From positions 1 to 49,333 of IMG/VR virus record IMGVR_UViG_3300046530_000200: 49,333 nucleotides of DNA. The stretch is one strand, 5' to 3'. Source of the stretch: a virus. A program made the translations under genes and the position numbers. Below the pieces are notes generated by a model. That model saw only the letters and a list, made by a program, of their open reading frames with translations. It ran no database searches and was not told the origin of the DNA. How positions within the stretch are numbered: position 1 is the first letter of the stretch; the number at the start of each line of letters is the position of its first letter. Shown piece after piece: positions 32,177 to 40,302 of this stretch.

Positions 32177-32357
32177 CGGGGATCTGTTGGATACCATCTG
32201 TCACAACTACTACGGCCATCTGGTCGGCAGTGTCGAGGCGGTCCTTGATGCCAATCAGGGTTTGGCTGACGAGCCTCAACCCTATCGCGCCGGGGTAGTT
32301 ATCACGCTGCCAGATCTGCTGGCCCCCGCTACGGAGCAGGTAACGCTATGGGACTGA
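32151..32357 (+). CDS. Tail protein X
   Basis: This 68-residue protein (MATTCRTSDGDLLDTICHNY...) has the gpX signature RTSDGDLLDTICHNYYG and VVITLPDL, a LysM-like fold expected to bind peptidoglycan or the baseplate. It overlaps the end of gene U, with the start codon inside U. I chose the second methionine because the family starts right before the RTxDGD motif. Confidence 0.9.
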   Translation: MATTCRTSDGDLLDTICHNYYGHLVGSVEAVLDANQGLADEPQPYRAGVVITLPDLLAPATEQVTLWD

Positions 32358-32403
32358 TGGTCTACACTCGCGTCGTTCATCGTTTCAAACTCCTTACTTT
32401 CTT

Positions 32404-32428
32404 GCCCGCCTTGTGCGGGTATTTTTTT
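32404..32428 (+). terminator. Intrinsic terminator between genes X and D
   Basis: Stem CCCGC/GCGGG with loop CTTGT is followed by TATTTTTTT. The start of gene D lies 12 bases downstream. Confidence 0.8.
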
Positions 32429-32439
32429 GGAACAAATTC

Positions 32440-33489
32440 ATGACGCCCATCTTTCGTATCGTGGCGGATGGTGCCGATATCACGAGCCTCATCAACGATC
32501 GGCTGTTGCAGCTCAGCACCACGGACAAGCCCGGCATGGAGTCGGATGAGTTCGAACTGCGCATTGACGACCGCGACGGGCTGGTGACGCTGCCCCGTAA
32601 GGGCATCGGCATCGAGATCTACCTGGGCTATGCCGAGACGACCCTGACGCGCCTGGGGCGTTATGTGGTGGACGAGGTCACGGTGTCCGGTCCGCCGGAT
32701 GTGATCGTGATCAAGGGTAAGGCCAGCGACATGCGCGGCAGCGGCAAGACCATCCACAGCGGTAGTTGGGAGAACGTGCCGCTGTCCAAGATCGTCAGCG
32801 ATGTCGCCACGCGTAATGGCTGGCAGCCGGTATGCCCGGTCACGACGAAGGTCGCCCGGGCGGACCAGCTCAGCGAGTCCGATTTCAATTTCATCACGCG
32901 CCTGGCCAAGCAATACGACTGTACCGCCAAGGTGGCCGACGGGAAGCTGTTGGTAATGCCCCGTCAAGGCGGGCAGACGGCCAGCGGCAAGGCGTTCGGG
33001 GCGGTCACTCTGACCCGCAGTGACGTCAGTCGCTGGCAGTTTCGCTTTGGCGATCGCAGCGCGCACAAGGCCGTGGCCACCAAGCACCAGGACAAGAAGA
33101 CCGGAAAGCTCGCGGTCGTCTCCCTGGACAATGACGACGTGCCGGACGGCCTGCCAGCGGTGCATACCGATCGACATATTCACCCGAACAAGACCGCCGC
33201 GGAATCGGCGGCCAAGGCGCGCTTGGCGGCGTTCAACCGCTCGAGCGCGGGCGTTCGCTTTGAAATGCCCGGGCGCACGGATCTGTTTGCCGAGCGGACC
33301 ATCAACGCCCAGGGCTTCAAGGTCGGGCTCGATGGTGAGTATCTGACCGACTCGGTCGAGCAGGTCTACACCCAAGCCGGCTGGTCGACCACCGTCGAGT
33401 GCAACGGCGGTAATAAAGGCAAAGCCAAGGCCAAAGGCAGGAAAAAGAAGAAGGAGGCGAAGCCAGTCAAAGTCGTGTCCCTGAAGTAA
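32440..33489 (+). CDS. Baseplate hub protein D (P2 gpD, late control D)
   Basis: This 349-residue hub protein has the gpD features: PIFRIVADGADITSLINDRLL at the start, MESDEFELRIDDRDG near residue 30, GVxIEIYLGY-type text (GIGIEIYLGYAET), IVSDVATRNGW near 117, and QLSESDFNFITRLAKQYD near 146. The C-terminus is a lysine-rich tail (KGKAKAKGRKKKKEAK), which is unusual and may be disordered. The protein is the trimeric hub that holds the V spike. The start is taken at the ATG at 32440, 12 bases after the terminator. Confidence 0.93.
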   Translation: MTPIFRIVADGADITSLINDRLLQLSTTDKPGMESDEFELRIDDRDGLVTLPRKGIGIEIYLGYAETTLTRLGRYVVDEVTVSGPPDVIVIKGKASDMRGSGKTIHSGSWENVPLSKIVSDVATRNGWQPVCPVTTKVARADQLSESDFNFITRLAKQYDCTAKVADGKLLVMPRQGGQTASGKAFGAVTLTRSDVSRWQFRFGDRSAHKAVATKHQDKKTGKLAVVSLDNDDVPDGLPAVHTDRHIHPNKTAAESAAKARLAAFNRSSAGVRFEMPGRTDLFAERTINAQGFKVGLDGEYLTDSVEQVYTQAGWSTTVECNGGNKGKAKAKGRKKKKEAKPVKVVSLK

Positions 33490-33506
33490 CGCGAAAACGA
33501 ACCCAT

Positions 33507-33528
33507 AGCCGCCGAGTGCGGTTTTTTT
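33507..33528 (+). terminator. Intrinsic terminator after gene D
   Basis: Stem CCGC/GCGG, flanked by A/T pairing, with loop CGAGT and a TTTTTTT run. It is followed within 15 bases by the CTGGAG of the endolysin gene. Confidence 0.7.
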
Positions 33529-33543
33529 ATGCCTGGAGTTTGT

Positions 33544-34107
33544 ATGTCATTAACCGAGCAACAGCTGCAACTCATCATGCCCAACGCCCGCCGCCAAACG
33601 GGCGTTTTTGTATCCGCCCTAAACACAGCGATGGCCCATCGACAAATCAATACGCCGAAGCGACAGGCCGCGTTCCTGGCCCAAGTCGGCCACGAATCCG
33701 GCCAGTTGCAGTATGTCCGTGAACTGGGCGGCGATCAGTATCTGAGCAAATACGACACCGGCAACCTGGCCGCGAAGCTGGGCAACACCCCTGAACCCGA
33801 CGGCGATGGCCAGCGCTATCGCGGTCGCGGCCTGATCCAAGTGACCGGTCGAAACAACTACCTGCGCTGCAGCCTGGCGCTGTTCGGCGATGAGCGATTG
33901 CTGCGCACCCCAGAGTTGCTCGAGCTGCCGCACTGGGCTGTTGAGTCGGCCGCCTGGTTCTGGTGGGTACGTGAGCTGAATGCCCTGGCGGATCGGGATG
34001 AGTTCGAGGCGATTACCCGCAAGATCAACGGTGGCCTCAATGGCCTGGCGGATCGATTGCGCTTGTGGGAGCGGGCGAGGGCGGTGCTATGCGTCTCTTC
34101 GACATGA
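33544..34107 (+). CDS. Endolysin, glycoside hydrolase family 19
   Basis: This 187-residue cell-wall hydrolase belongs to the chitinase-class I/GH19 family common in phages. The predicted catalytic glutamate is E51 in QVGHESGQL, with a second acid E60. YRGRGLIQVTGRNNYL near residue 92 and WAVESAAWFWW near 138 are family signatures. It has no signal peptide, so it depends on the holin (13042-13386) for release. CTGGAG precedes the ATG at 33544. It overlaps Rz. Confidence 0.93.
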   Translation: MSLTEQQLQLIMPNARRQTGVFVSALNTAMAHRQINTPKRQAAFLAQVGHESGQLQYVRELGGDQYLSKYDTGNLAAKLGNTPEPDGDGQRYRGRGLIQVTGRNNYLRCSLALFGDERLLRTPELLELPHWAVESAAWFWWVRELNALADRDEFEAITRKINGGLNGLADRLRLWERARAVLCVSST

Positions 34108-34637
34108 TCCCGGCGCCGTATCGGCTGTTCGCCATCGGTGTGCTGCTGGCGGCATTGGCCGGTGGTTCTGCCGCCTTGGCTTGGCAGGTACAGGACTGGC
34201 GCTACGGTAGCCAACTGGCAGGCCAGGCCAAGTTGCACACCGACACCCTCAATCAACTGACCCTGGCTGCGACCGCGCAGCAACAAGCCGAGCAGGCCAA
34301 ACGTCTGGCCCTGGAGCAGCGGCTTTCAGCCAGTGAACAAACCCATTACCGAGCCCTGAGCGATGCCCAACGTGATCAAGGTCGCCTTCGCGACCGTCTT
34401 GCCACTGCTGATCTGCGCCTGTCAGTCTTACTCGACGTCACCGCTGCCGGCGGCAGCGTCTCGGTGCCAGCCACCATCGCCACCGGCGGCGTGGTTCATG
34501 GCGCCACAAGAGCCCAACTTGACCCAGCGCATGCTCAACGAATTATCGGCATCACCGATGCCGGCGACCAAGGACTGATCGCCCTGTCTGCGTGCCAAAA
34601 TTACATAAAGTTAGTAATCGAGGAGAAATCATTTTAA
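34089..34637 (+). CDS. Rz-like inner-membrane spanin subunit
   Basis: This 182-residue protein has an N-terminal anchor (PYRLFAIGVLLAALAGGSAALAW, about 9-31) and a long helical periplasmic domain rich in Gln and Ala with coiled-coil character (about 40-120), as in Rz. Together with Rz1 it fuses inner and outer membranes at the end of lysis. It overlaps the endolysin end. The last 20 residues enter AT-rich DNA near 34,600, so the C-terminus may have been modified where cargo DNA joined. Confidence 0.85.
   Translation: MRLFDMIPAPYRLFAIGVLLAALAGGSAALAWQVQDWRYGSQLAGQAKLHTDTLNQLTLAATAQQQAEQAKRLALEQRLSASEQTHYRALSDAQRDQGRLRDRLATADLRLSVLLDVTAAGGSVSVPATIATGGVVHGATRAQLDPAHAQRIIGITDAGDQGLIALSACQNYIKLVIEEKSF
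34363..34578 (+). CDS. Rz1-like outer-membrane spanin lipoprotein, nested in Rz
   Basis: This 71-residue frame inside the Rz gene, shifted by +1, starts MPNVIKVAFATVLPLLICAC, a signal sequence with lipobox ICA-C20. After the lipidated cysteine, the mature 52 residues are rich in proline and serine (SPLPAAASRCQPPSPPAAW). Nested Rz1 genes of this type are standard in phages. The spanin pair thus lies wholly within one gene footprint. Confidence 0.88.
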   Translation: MPNVIKVAFATVLPLLICACQSYSTSPLPAAASRCQPPSPPAAWFMAPQEPNLTQRMLNELSASPMPATKD

Positions 34638-35402
34638 GTTGTCGGAAGATGCAGTGCTTCTTTTGGGGGTATCTTCTATATTTGCGATGCTCACAATGTG
34701 ATTGTCTCTGTTCGCGATTTTATACAGCTCGCGCCGTTGCAATATATAGGTATATTGTGGCGAAGCAAGAATAGTTTCTCCCGAGACAGAGGCTCCTTCT
34801 TTGGTTTTTATGGAGTGACTAACTTTAAGCTTTTGTGTTGGGTTGGTGTTATTTTGTTTGTCGAAGAGTTTGTTTGCTCTTTCTTCACCTCTGTGGAGTC
34901 CCACTAAAGGGATGATCAGTACTATAAAAGCGAGGTAACCAATCATCATGGCTGCTACAGTTTTATCAACGCGATCTCGATTCTTAAAAAAAATTGATAC
35001 CGGAAACAAAAAAATGCAGGTCATTACGATCAATATCGCTAGGGCGCCTAGAAGAAAGTGATCTGCCGCTGCACTGAAAGAGGCAACTACAATTTCTATG
35101 TAACCTTGGAAAAGTAATGTGGATAGGCTCAGGTCTAACTCATTTGTGCTTATTCCAAATGCCTGCAAATACCCCGTAAAATCTACATAGCCCATAATAG
35201 CGAGGCAGCTGTTGAGTAATACCGCTGTGAGCGCTAGTATTTTCAATGAAAGATCAAAATTTAATTCTTTTCTAGGCGGCTTTTGCGGAGTGTCGAATGA
35301 TGAGGTTTGAGCGTTATCTTTCTCTTTGCAAGATAGTTGCGGATTTACAATCTCAACTTTTAAAATTCTTTCACTTCGTTGCCAAAATCGCTTCATGCTC
35401 AT
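34629..35402 (-). CDS. Membrane protein of unknown function (moron)
   Basis: This 257-residue protein lies opposite to the late genes in AT-rich DNA. A basic N-terminal region precedes membrane helices near 52-75 (ILALTAVLLNSCLAIMGYV), 115-140 (LGALAILIVMTCIFLFPVSIFF) and 147-168 (VAAMMIGYLAFIVLIIPLVGL). A hydrophilic C-terminal part of about 90 residues follows. The stop overlaps the end of Rz, with convergent genes. GGGAG lies before ATGAGCATG, so the start may be 35402 or 35396. Expression from the prophage and a role in exclusion are plausible but unproven. Confidence 0.65.
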   Translation of the reverse strand: MSMKRFWQRSERILKVEIVNPQLSCKEKDNAQTSSFDTPQKPPRKELNFDLSLKILALTAVLLNSCLAIMGYVDFTGYLQAFGISTNELDLSLSTLLFQGYIEIVVASFSAAADHFLLGALAILIVMTCIFLFPVSIFFKNRDRVDKTVAAMMIGYLAFIVLIIPLVGLHRGEERANKLFDKQNNTNPTQKLKVSHSIKTKEGASVSGETILASPQYTYILQRRELYKIANRDNHIVSIANIEDTPKRSTASSDNLK

Positions 35403-35448
35403 TAACTCCCTGATTGGTTGCCCGAATAACCCGTTCTAAAAAGGAGCA

Positions 35449-35478
35449 ACGGGTTGGATGCGTCAACATCCAACCCGT
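35449..35478. terminator. Strong 12-bp inverted repeat between divergent genes
   Basis: ACGGGTTGGATG and its exact complement flank a six-base loop (CGTCAA). There is no directly adjacent T-run on the plus strand; on the minus strand the run CTCCTTTTTA follows after a few bases. It may be a terminator, a regulatory site or a small palindromic repeat. Confidence 0.45.
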
Positions 35479-35587
35479 CGCCTCACCTGCAGATTGCCCC
35501 TGCAAGTCCAGCCAAGGCTCCTACTTCGTGCACAAAGCGCGACGAGCCTAGCACCTGTTTATCCATACAGTAAAGGTCTTGCATTTC

Positions 35588-36382
35588 ATGTCTACACCCA
35601 TAATCCCTTGGATGGGCGGAAAACGCCGCCTAGCCGACCGCCTCATTCCGCTTTTTCCGCCTCACGAATGCTACGTCGAAGTCTTTGCCGGCGGTGCCGC
35701 GCTCTACTTCATGCGGCCCCAGGCCGCGCCCGTGGAAGTCCTCAACGACATCAATGGCGACCTGGTGACGCTGTACCGCGTCGTGCAGAACCACCTCGAA
35801 GAGTTCGTGCGCCAATTCAAATGGGCGCTGAGCTCACGCCAAGTGTTCGAGTGGCAGAAGATGACCCGTCCCGAAACCCTCACCGACATCCAGCGCGCCG
35901 CCCGATTCTTCTACCTGCAGCACCATGCCTTTGCCGGCAAGGTCACCGGGCAGACGTTCGGTACCGCCACCACCGGCCCTGCCATTAACCTGTTGCGAAT
36001 AGAGGAAAACCTCTCGGCCGCCTGGCAGCGCCTGTCCGGCACCTACGTCGAAAATCTCCCTTGGCTTGAATGCGCCGAACGCTACGACCGTGCCCATACC
36101 TTCCATTACATGGATCCGCCTTACTGGCAGACCGCCGGCTACGGTGTGGATTTTCCGTTCGAGAACTATGAGCGGATGGCTGACTTCATGCGCCGTTGCA
36201 AAGGCAAGGTGATGGTCAGCATCAATGACCACCCGGACATCCGTCAGGTGTTTGAGGGTTTTCATTTCGAGACGCTGGACATCCGCTACAGCAACACCAA
36301 CCAGCGGCAAGGCAAGGCCGAAGTCAGCGGTGAGTTGGTAATCATGAATTGGGAGCCTGCATCATTGGGTGGGCTGTTTTAG
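35588..36382 (+). CDS. DNA adenine methylase (Dam/D12 class)
   Basis: This 264-residue protein is an N6-adenine methyltransferase of the D12 class. The S-adenosylmethionine motif PWMGGKRRL is at residues 7-15, VEVFAGGAALYF at 30-41, and the catalytic DPPY at 176-179. The length is close to E. coli Dam. The target sequence cannot be read from the protein. Phage-borne copies can protect phage DNA against restriction or alter host gene expression. It has no restriction partner next to it. I start it at the ATG at 35588. Confidence 0.92.
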   Translation: MSTPIIPWMGGKRRLADRLIPLFPPHECYVEVFAGGAALYFMRPQAAPVEVLNDINGDLVTLYRVVQNHLEEFVRQFKWALSSRQVFEWQKMTRPETLTDIQRAARFFYLQHHAFAGKVTGQTFGTATTGPAINLLRIEENLSAAWQRLSGTYVENLPWLECAERYDRAHTFHYMDPPYWQTAGYGVDFPFENYERMADFMRRCKGKVMVSINDHPDIRQVFEGFHFETLDIRYSNTNQRQGKAEVSGELVIMNWEPASLGGLF

Positions 36383-36423
36383 TTACCCAAGTTGTCCACC
36401 CGCGCATAGGGTCAGCCGGAAAG

Positions 36424-37116
36424 TCAGACAAATGAATCGCTGATAGGGTTGATCAGGCCGCTTTGCTGATTGCGGACATTGCCCACCGCGCGGTCGACCT
36501 TGAACCACTCGAAAGCCTCGGCGGGCTCGCCCTGTAGCAGCACCATCTGCTCGGCGCGCTCGTTTGGAGTGGCCGGATCCAGCCATTCCCGGACCAGCTC
36601 GGGGCTGAGCGTCACCGGCTGACGATCGTGAATATCTACCATGCCGCCTTTGCTGTCGGCGGTGATGATCACGAAGCCGTCATATTCACTCGGACCAAGT
36701 TCGGCGCTCGGGTATTGGCCGATCGCGGCACACAGGATCGCTGCTCGGTCTTTCCGGCGGATCAGGTAGGGCTGTTTTTTTGGTCCGCCTTCATCGACCC
36801 ACTCAAACCAGTTATTGATCGCTATGATTGCCCGGTGCGGCCAGATTGCTTTGAAGAACGCTCCATGGGCGACTTTCTCTACCCGGGCATTGATAGGCGC
36901 GGCGCGGTCCTTGGCCCAATGCGGCCGCCATCCCCAGCGCACCATGTCGGCTCGCAGAAACTGACCTTCCTGATGGAAGAGGGCGAGCTGGGTGGTGGGC
37001 GCAGCGTTGTAACGCTCGAAAGGCTCGTCGCCTGCATAGTTGATCAGGGCGTTGGGCATGCTCAGCGCTGCGACAAAGTCGTGAATACCACTGTATTGGG
37101 AAAGGCGCCCGCACAT
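36424..37116 (-). CDS. SRAP domain protein (YedK/HMCES family)
   Basis: This 230-residue protein starts MCGRLSQYSG, so that after removal of Met the catalytic Cys2 becomes N-terminal and forms a covalent bond with abasic sites in single-stranded DNA. Other family residues are N76 in PINARVE, E105 in NNWFEW and H163 in DIHDRQP. GGAGGA precedes the ATG at 37116; longer frames put Cys2 inside the protein and are wrong. It shields abasic sites during replication. Prophages often carry copies near their ends. Confidence 0.93.
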   Translation of the reverse strand: MCGRLSQYSGIHDFVAALSMPNALINYAGDEPFERYNAAPTTQLALFHQEGQFLRADMVRWGWRPHWAKDRAAPINARVEKVAHGAFFKAIWPHRAIIAINNWFEWVDEGGPKKQPYLIRRKDRAAILCAAIGQYPSAELGPSEYDGFVIITADSKGGMVDIHDRQPVTLSPELVREWLDPATPNERAEQMVLLQGEPAEAFEWFKVDRAVGNVRNQQSGLINPISDSFV

Positions 37117-37139
37117 TGGAAAGTCCTCCGTCCGTGCTT

Positions 37140-37343
37140 TCAGCGTAGACCAGCCCCTGGATGCTTCATGATGAAACCTTGTCCGGAGCAGGTGGCGCAC
37201 TCGTCTCTTCGGTCAAAGCAGTCGAGGCAAGCGGGACAAGTTCTGAACCTGGCCAGATCAATAAACGGTCGGATCTTTTCGTAGGCATAAAGGTCGCGTT
37301 CTTCCAGCGCGACCTGCGCCGCGTCGATCAGGGCGCGATACAT
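37140..37343 (-). CDS. Small CxxC protein, 67 residues
   Basis: This protein (MYRALIDAAQVALEERDLYA...) has a helical N-part and a C-terminal pair of CxxC motifs, CPACLDC and CATCSG, that could bind one zinc ion, as in DnaJ-like or rubredoxin-like knuckles. It lies just upstream of the SRAP gene on the same strand, so the two may form an operon. Function is unknown. Confidence 0.65.
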   Translation of the reverse strand: MYRALIDAAQVALEERDLYAYEKIRPFIDLARFRTCPACLDCFDRRDECATCSGQGFIMKHPGAGLR

Positions 37344-37429
37344 ACCACATCCACCGCATTTCCATTCTAACTGGCTAGGTGCGATAGTCTGCGTGTGCCT
37401 TTGGGAAGAAAGCAGCCCACGGGCATAGG

Positions 37430-39220
37430 ATGAATTTACCGCCTTTCAATAGGATGATTTCGATGACCTCAAGCGCCCGCTCCTTCCGAGACCTCGTTAC
37501 AGATGCACATGACGGAAAATTAAAGCTTCCTGCATTTCAGAGAGGCTGGCGTTGGAGGACCGACAAAGTAATCAAACTGTTCGATTCCCTTCGGCAGGGA
37601 TACCCTATTGGTGCCCTATTATTTCTGAAAGGAGAAAATGAGTTGCTCGCGCCGAGAACCTTTGAAGGTGCCTGCGTTCAAGCCCCGGATAAGGCTGCCG
37701 ATTTTCTTGTATTAGATGGCCAGCAGCGGCTTACTGCTGGCATTCATCTTTTGTACGCCACTGGACCGAGACAATATTATCTTCGACTGGATCGCCTCTT
37801 TGAGCTTTGCTGTTCAAAAAAAATTAATTTCGAAATAAAAGAAGAAGTAATTCAATTTGTTCATGATCTTGATGAAACTGATAGTTATATCTCTGCTAGA
37901 CCACGCACAGTCGACCCACGCTCGCAATTAGTAAAGAAACACTTACTATGCACGTCCTTGCTAGCAGACTCCACGGAATTAAATTTGGCAATCCTTGATT
38001 ATGTTGCAGAATATTCTGATCGAAGGGACTTTGCCTATCGCCTAATCGTGCCATTTTTCAGCCTGGCTAAAACTGACACAGTTCCAGTAATTGAGATCGA
38101 AGCCACTACCCAAATTGAATCTATTAGCCGAATATTTACAACCTTAAACACCACGGGGCAAATGCTTACACCTTTCGAGCTTGTAGTGTCGATCCTATTT
38201 CCTAAAGATATTGATCTTACTCAGGAGATCAAGGACTTTCGAGAGAAAGGCAAATACTATGAAAGCATGGATGGGACTGGAGAAATCCTTCTGCAAACAA
38301 TTGCCATGCTCGGCGGAAAGGAGCCTAAAAAGGCAAACTTGCCAAAAACAATAAACGCAGAACTCTACACAGCTTATAAAGAGTCAGCATTTCAGTCGCT
38401 TGAGACATTAGGAAAGTTTCTAACTGATAATCTCGGCGCAGCACTAGATTCCAAAGGTGTAGATATGGTTCCCTATGACGCCATCTACGCACCAATGGCG
38501 CTAGCCTTAAAAGAAATTAACGGCCGAAACCTCAAGGGTTTAGATAAGTTAAATGCAGAAAAGAAGCTAGCACGATGGTATGTTGGTTCTGCGCTATCTC
38601 AAAGATATCAAGAGGGCGTCCATAACAAGCAAGTTCGCGACTACGAAGATTTCAAACTTTGGCTTGATAATGACTCATCTGTTCCTTCCTGGGTGACCGA
38701 AGTTACGATACCGCGACTTTTACGTCACTCACCTAACGGAGCTATTGGAAAACTGATCCGAGGGCTGATCAACTATCGAAACCCTAAAGATCCAGTTTCA
38801 TCCAACGGCATCGGTTTTCGCCCAGGCGCTTTCCCCACGGAAAAGCATCATATTTTCCCCAAAAAATACCTTCCGACAATATCTGGTTGGAATAAGGGAG
38901 ATCAGGGTGACGTCATACTAAACCTTATGTTTTTAGAGTCTGAAACAAATAGGCGATGGATCAATGGAAATCCTGCGGATCATGTACAAGAAGCATCAAA
39001 TAATCATGGAGATGCAATAGTCGCTGAAAATTATAGACTTCAATTTATCGAAAGCACCGCTTTCGAAGTCCTCAAAAAGCCTTCAAAATCGAAAGAGGAT
39101 TTTGAAGAGTTCGTCCTACTTCGTGAAAAATCAATGCAAGACCATATAGCAGCGTCCTTCAACTTCACGATGGCTGGAGTTGAAGAGATAGATGATGAGG
39201 AAGACGAGCCAGAGGACTGA
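37430..39220 (+). CDS. DUF262 and HNH nuclease protein, GmrSD-like
   Basis: This 596-residue protein has an N-terminal DUF262 (ParB-like) domain with LPAFQRGWRW (34-42) and the NTP-binding signature VLDGQQRLTA (94-103). A C-terminal DUF1524-like His-Me finger has HHIFPKKYL (about 473-481), the GmrD active-site pattern. Fused DUF262-DUF1524 proteins include the type IV restriction enzyme GmrSD, which cuts modified phage DNA. The gene is AT-rich and stands alone on the plus strand. The start is uncertain: ATGs at 37430, 37454 and 37463 are all possible. An anti-phage function is likely by family; the target is unknown. Confidence 0.85.
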   Translation: MNLPPFNRMISMTSSARSFRDLVTDAHDGKLKLPAFQRGWRWRTDKVIKLFDSLRQGYPIGALLFLKGENELLAPRTFEGACVQAPDKAADFLVLDGQQRLTAGIHLLYATGPRQYYLRLDRLFELCCSKKINFEIKEEVIQFVHDLDETDSYISARPRTVDPRSQLVKKHLLCTSLLADSTELNLAILDYVAEYSDRRDFAYRLIVPFFSLAKTDTVPVIEIEATTQIESISRIFTTLNTTGQMLTPFELVVSILFPKDIDLTQEIKDFREKGKYYESMDGTGEILLQTIAMLGGKEPKKANLPKTINAELYTAYKESAFQSLETLGKFLTDNLGAALDSKGVDMVPYDAIYAPMALALKEINGRNLKGLDKLNAEKKLARWYVGSALSQRYQEGVHNKQVRDYEDFKLWLDNDSSVPSWVTEVTIPRLLRHSPNGAIGKLIRGLINYRNPKDPVSSNGIGFRPGAFPTEKHHIFPKKYLPTISGWNKGDQGDVILNLMFLESETNRRWINGNPADHVQEASNNHGDAIVAENYRLQFIESTAFEVLKKPSKSKEDFEEFVLLREKSMQDHIAASFNFTMAGVEEIDDEEDEPED

Positions 39221-39440
39221 ACCATTTACTTGCTCGCTAGTGTCTGCTATTAGCTGAGTATGGCCTCGTGCTTTTGCTCAGGATTATTGGATGCTAAATA
39301 CTGACATACGGCGAATGTTGACTCGCTGCCTGTTTCATACGACAGGCAGCTACGGGGCGATAGTGGACGTCCCAAGCGCTTAAAAATTAATGGTTTATTG
39401 GTAAGAGCCAGATTGGCTTAAATAAGATTAGGGGCTTTTT
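39221..39440. other. AT-rich spacer with an inverted repeat
   Basis: No gene is seen. A 9-bp inverted repeat GCTGCCTGT/ACAGGCAGC (39325-39350) could be a terminator-like hairpin or an REP-type element, but has no T-run. Confidence 0.4.
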
Positions 39441-40157
39441 TTGGATAACGAAAGCGGAGTTATGGCGGCCTTCACTCGCAGCCTGAAAGTTATGGCAAAA
39501 ATGCATGGAGCTTTTTTTGAGTACTACCCTACTGGCGGGCAGGATAGGAGTCTGCTGGGGGATACAGTTTTCACCAACTCGACCAAGTACAGCTTGGTGG
39601 AATTTAAAGACACAACCGAAAAATTCATTTCCGAGAGGCTGAAAAAGCAACGAGTTCTAGCAGTTTGCAAGGCTGTTTTTAACAAAAATGCAATGCGAAA
39701 TTTGCACGACAGTTGCCATTTCATTGCTGGAGATGATCCGAAAACGTCTGAGCAGGTTATGTATGTTTATCGTCACGCGATTTGTAACAGGCAGGTTTTC
39801 TCTAAAGATACCGAGAAAAACTTACCTTTTCTCGCGGCACAAGCGAATGCAGCGAGCAAATTATTCCTTGATGAGTATGCCGCAGATGTTTTCTCTACCA
39901 AGCCAAGATTTGCTTTGAGTGTGGATGAATTTACAACTTACTTGGAGATGTTAGTGGAAGCTACAACTAATGGCCGGAAAAACTTGGCGGTCTGCTTAGT
40001 AGCCTCGAGCATGAATGATCAAAATCGCTGTGTGTCAACTCGATTTGACAATATCACCGAGCTGCACAAATGGGCTGTTGATCATATTTACACATCGCCT
40101 CCGGATACAGTTAGCAAATCAAAAGGGCATAATGATCAGGATGATCTTGCCTTGTAG
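39441..40157 (+). CDS. Possible PD-(D/E)XK nuclease-like protein
   Basis: This 238-residue protein is not recognised with certainty. D41 in LLGDTVF and E54-F-K56 in YSLVEFKDT fit the PD-(D/E)XK nuclease core (D, then ExK at a strand end, about 13 residues apart). The rest is mostly helical, with HSCHFIAGDDPKT-like text near 90 and a hydrophilic end. A TTG at 39441 follows an AGGGG ribosome binding site; the ATG at 39462 is the alternative start. It follows the GmrSD-like gene on the same strand, with 220 bases between. Nuclease activity and a defence role are hypotheses. Confidence 0.55.
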   Translation: MDNESGVMAAFTRSLKVMAKMHGAFFEYYPTGGQDRSLLGDTVFTNSTKYSLVEFKDTTEKFISERLKKQRVLAVCKAVFNKNAMRNLHDSCHFIAGDDPKTSEQVMYVYRHAICNRQVFSKDTEKNLPFLAAQANAASKLFLDEYAADVFSTKPRFALSVDEFTTYLEMLVEATTNGRKNLAVCLVASSMNDQNRCVSTRFDNITELHKWAVDHIYTSPPDTVSKSKGHNDQDDLAL

Positions 40158-40302
40158 CGCGAGGGATAGGAAAGCGGACCTAGGCTTAATTTTCGCTATC
40201 CGCCGATAGACTCCTTCGAGGACAGGCAGCATTCGACCATTTGCAGTCGTTAGCGAATGTCTGCAATGGGTCGGAAACGCCCCTTGATCATAGACAGCAA
40301 TC

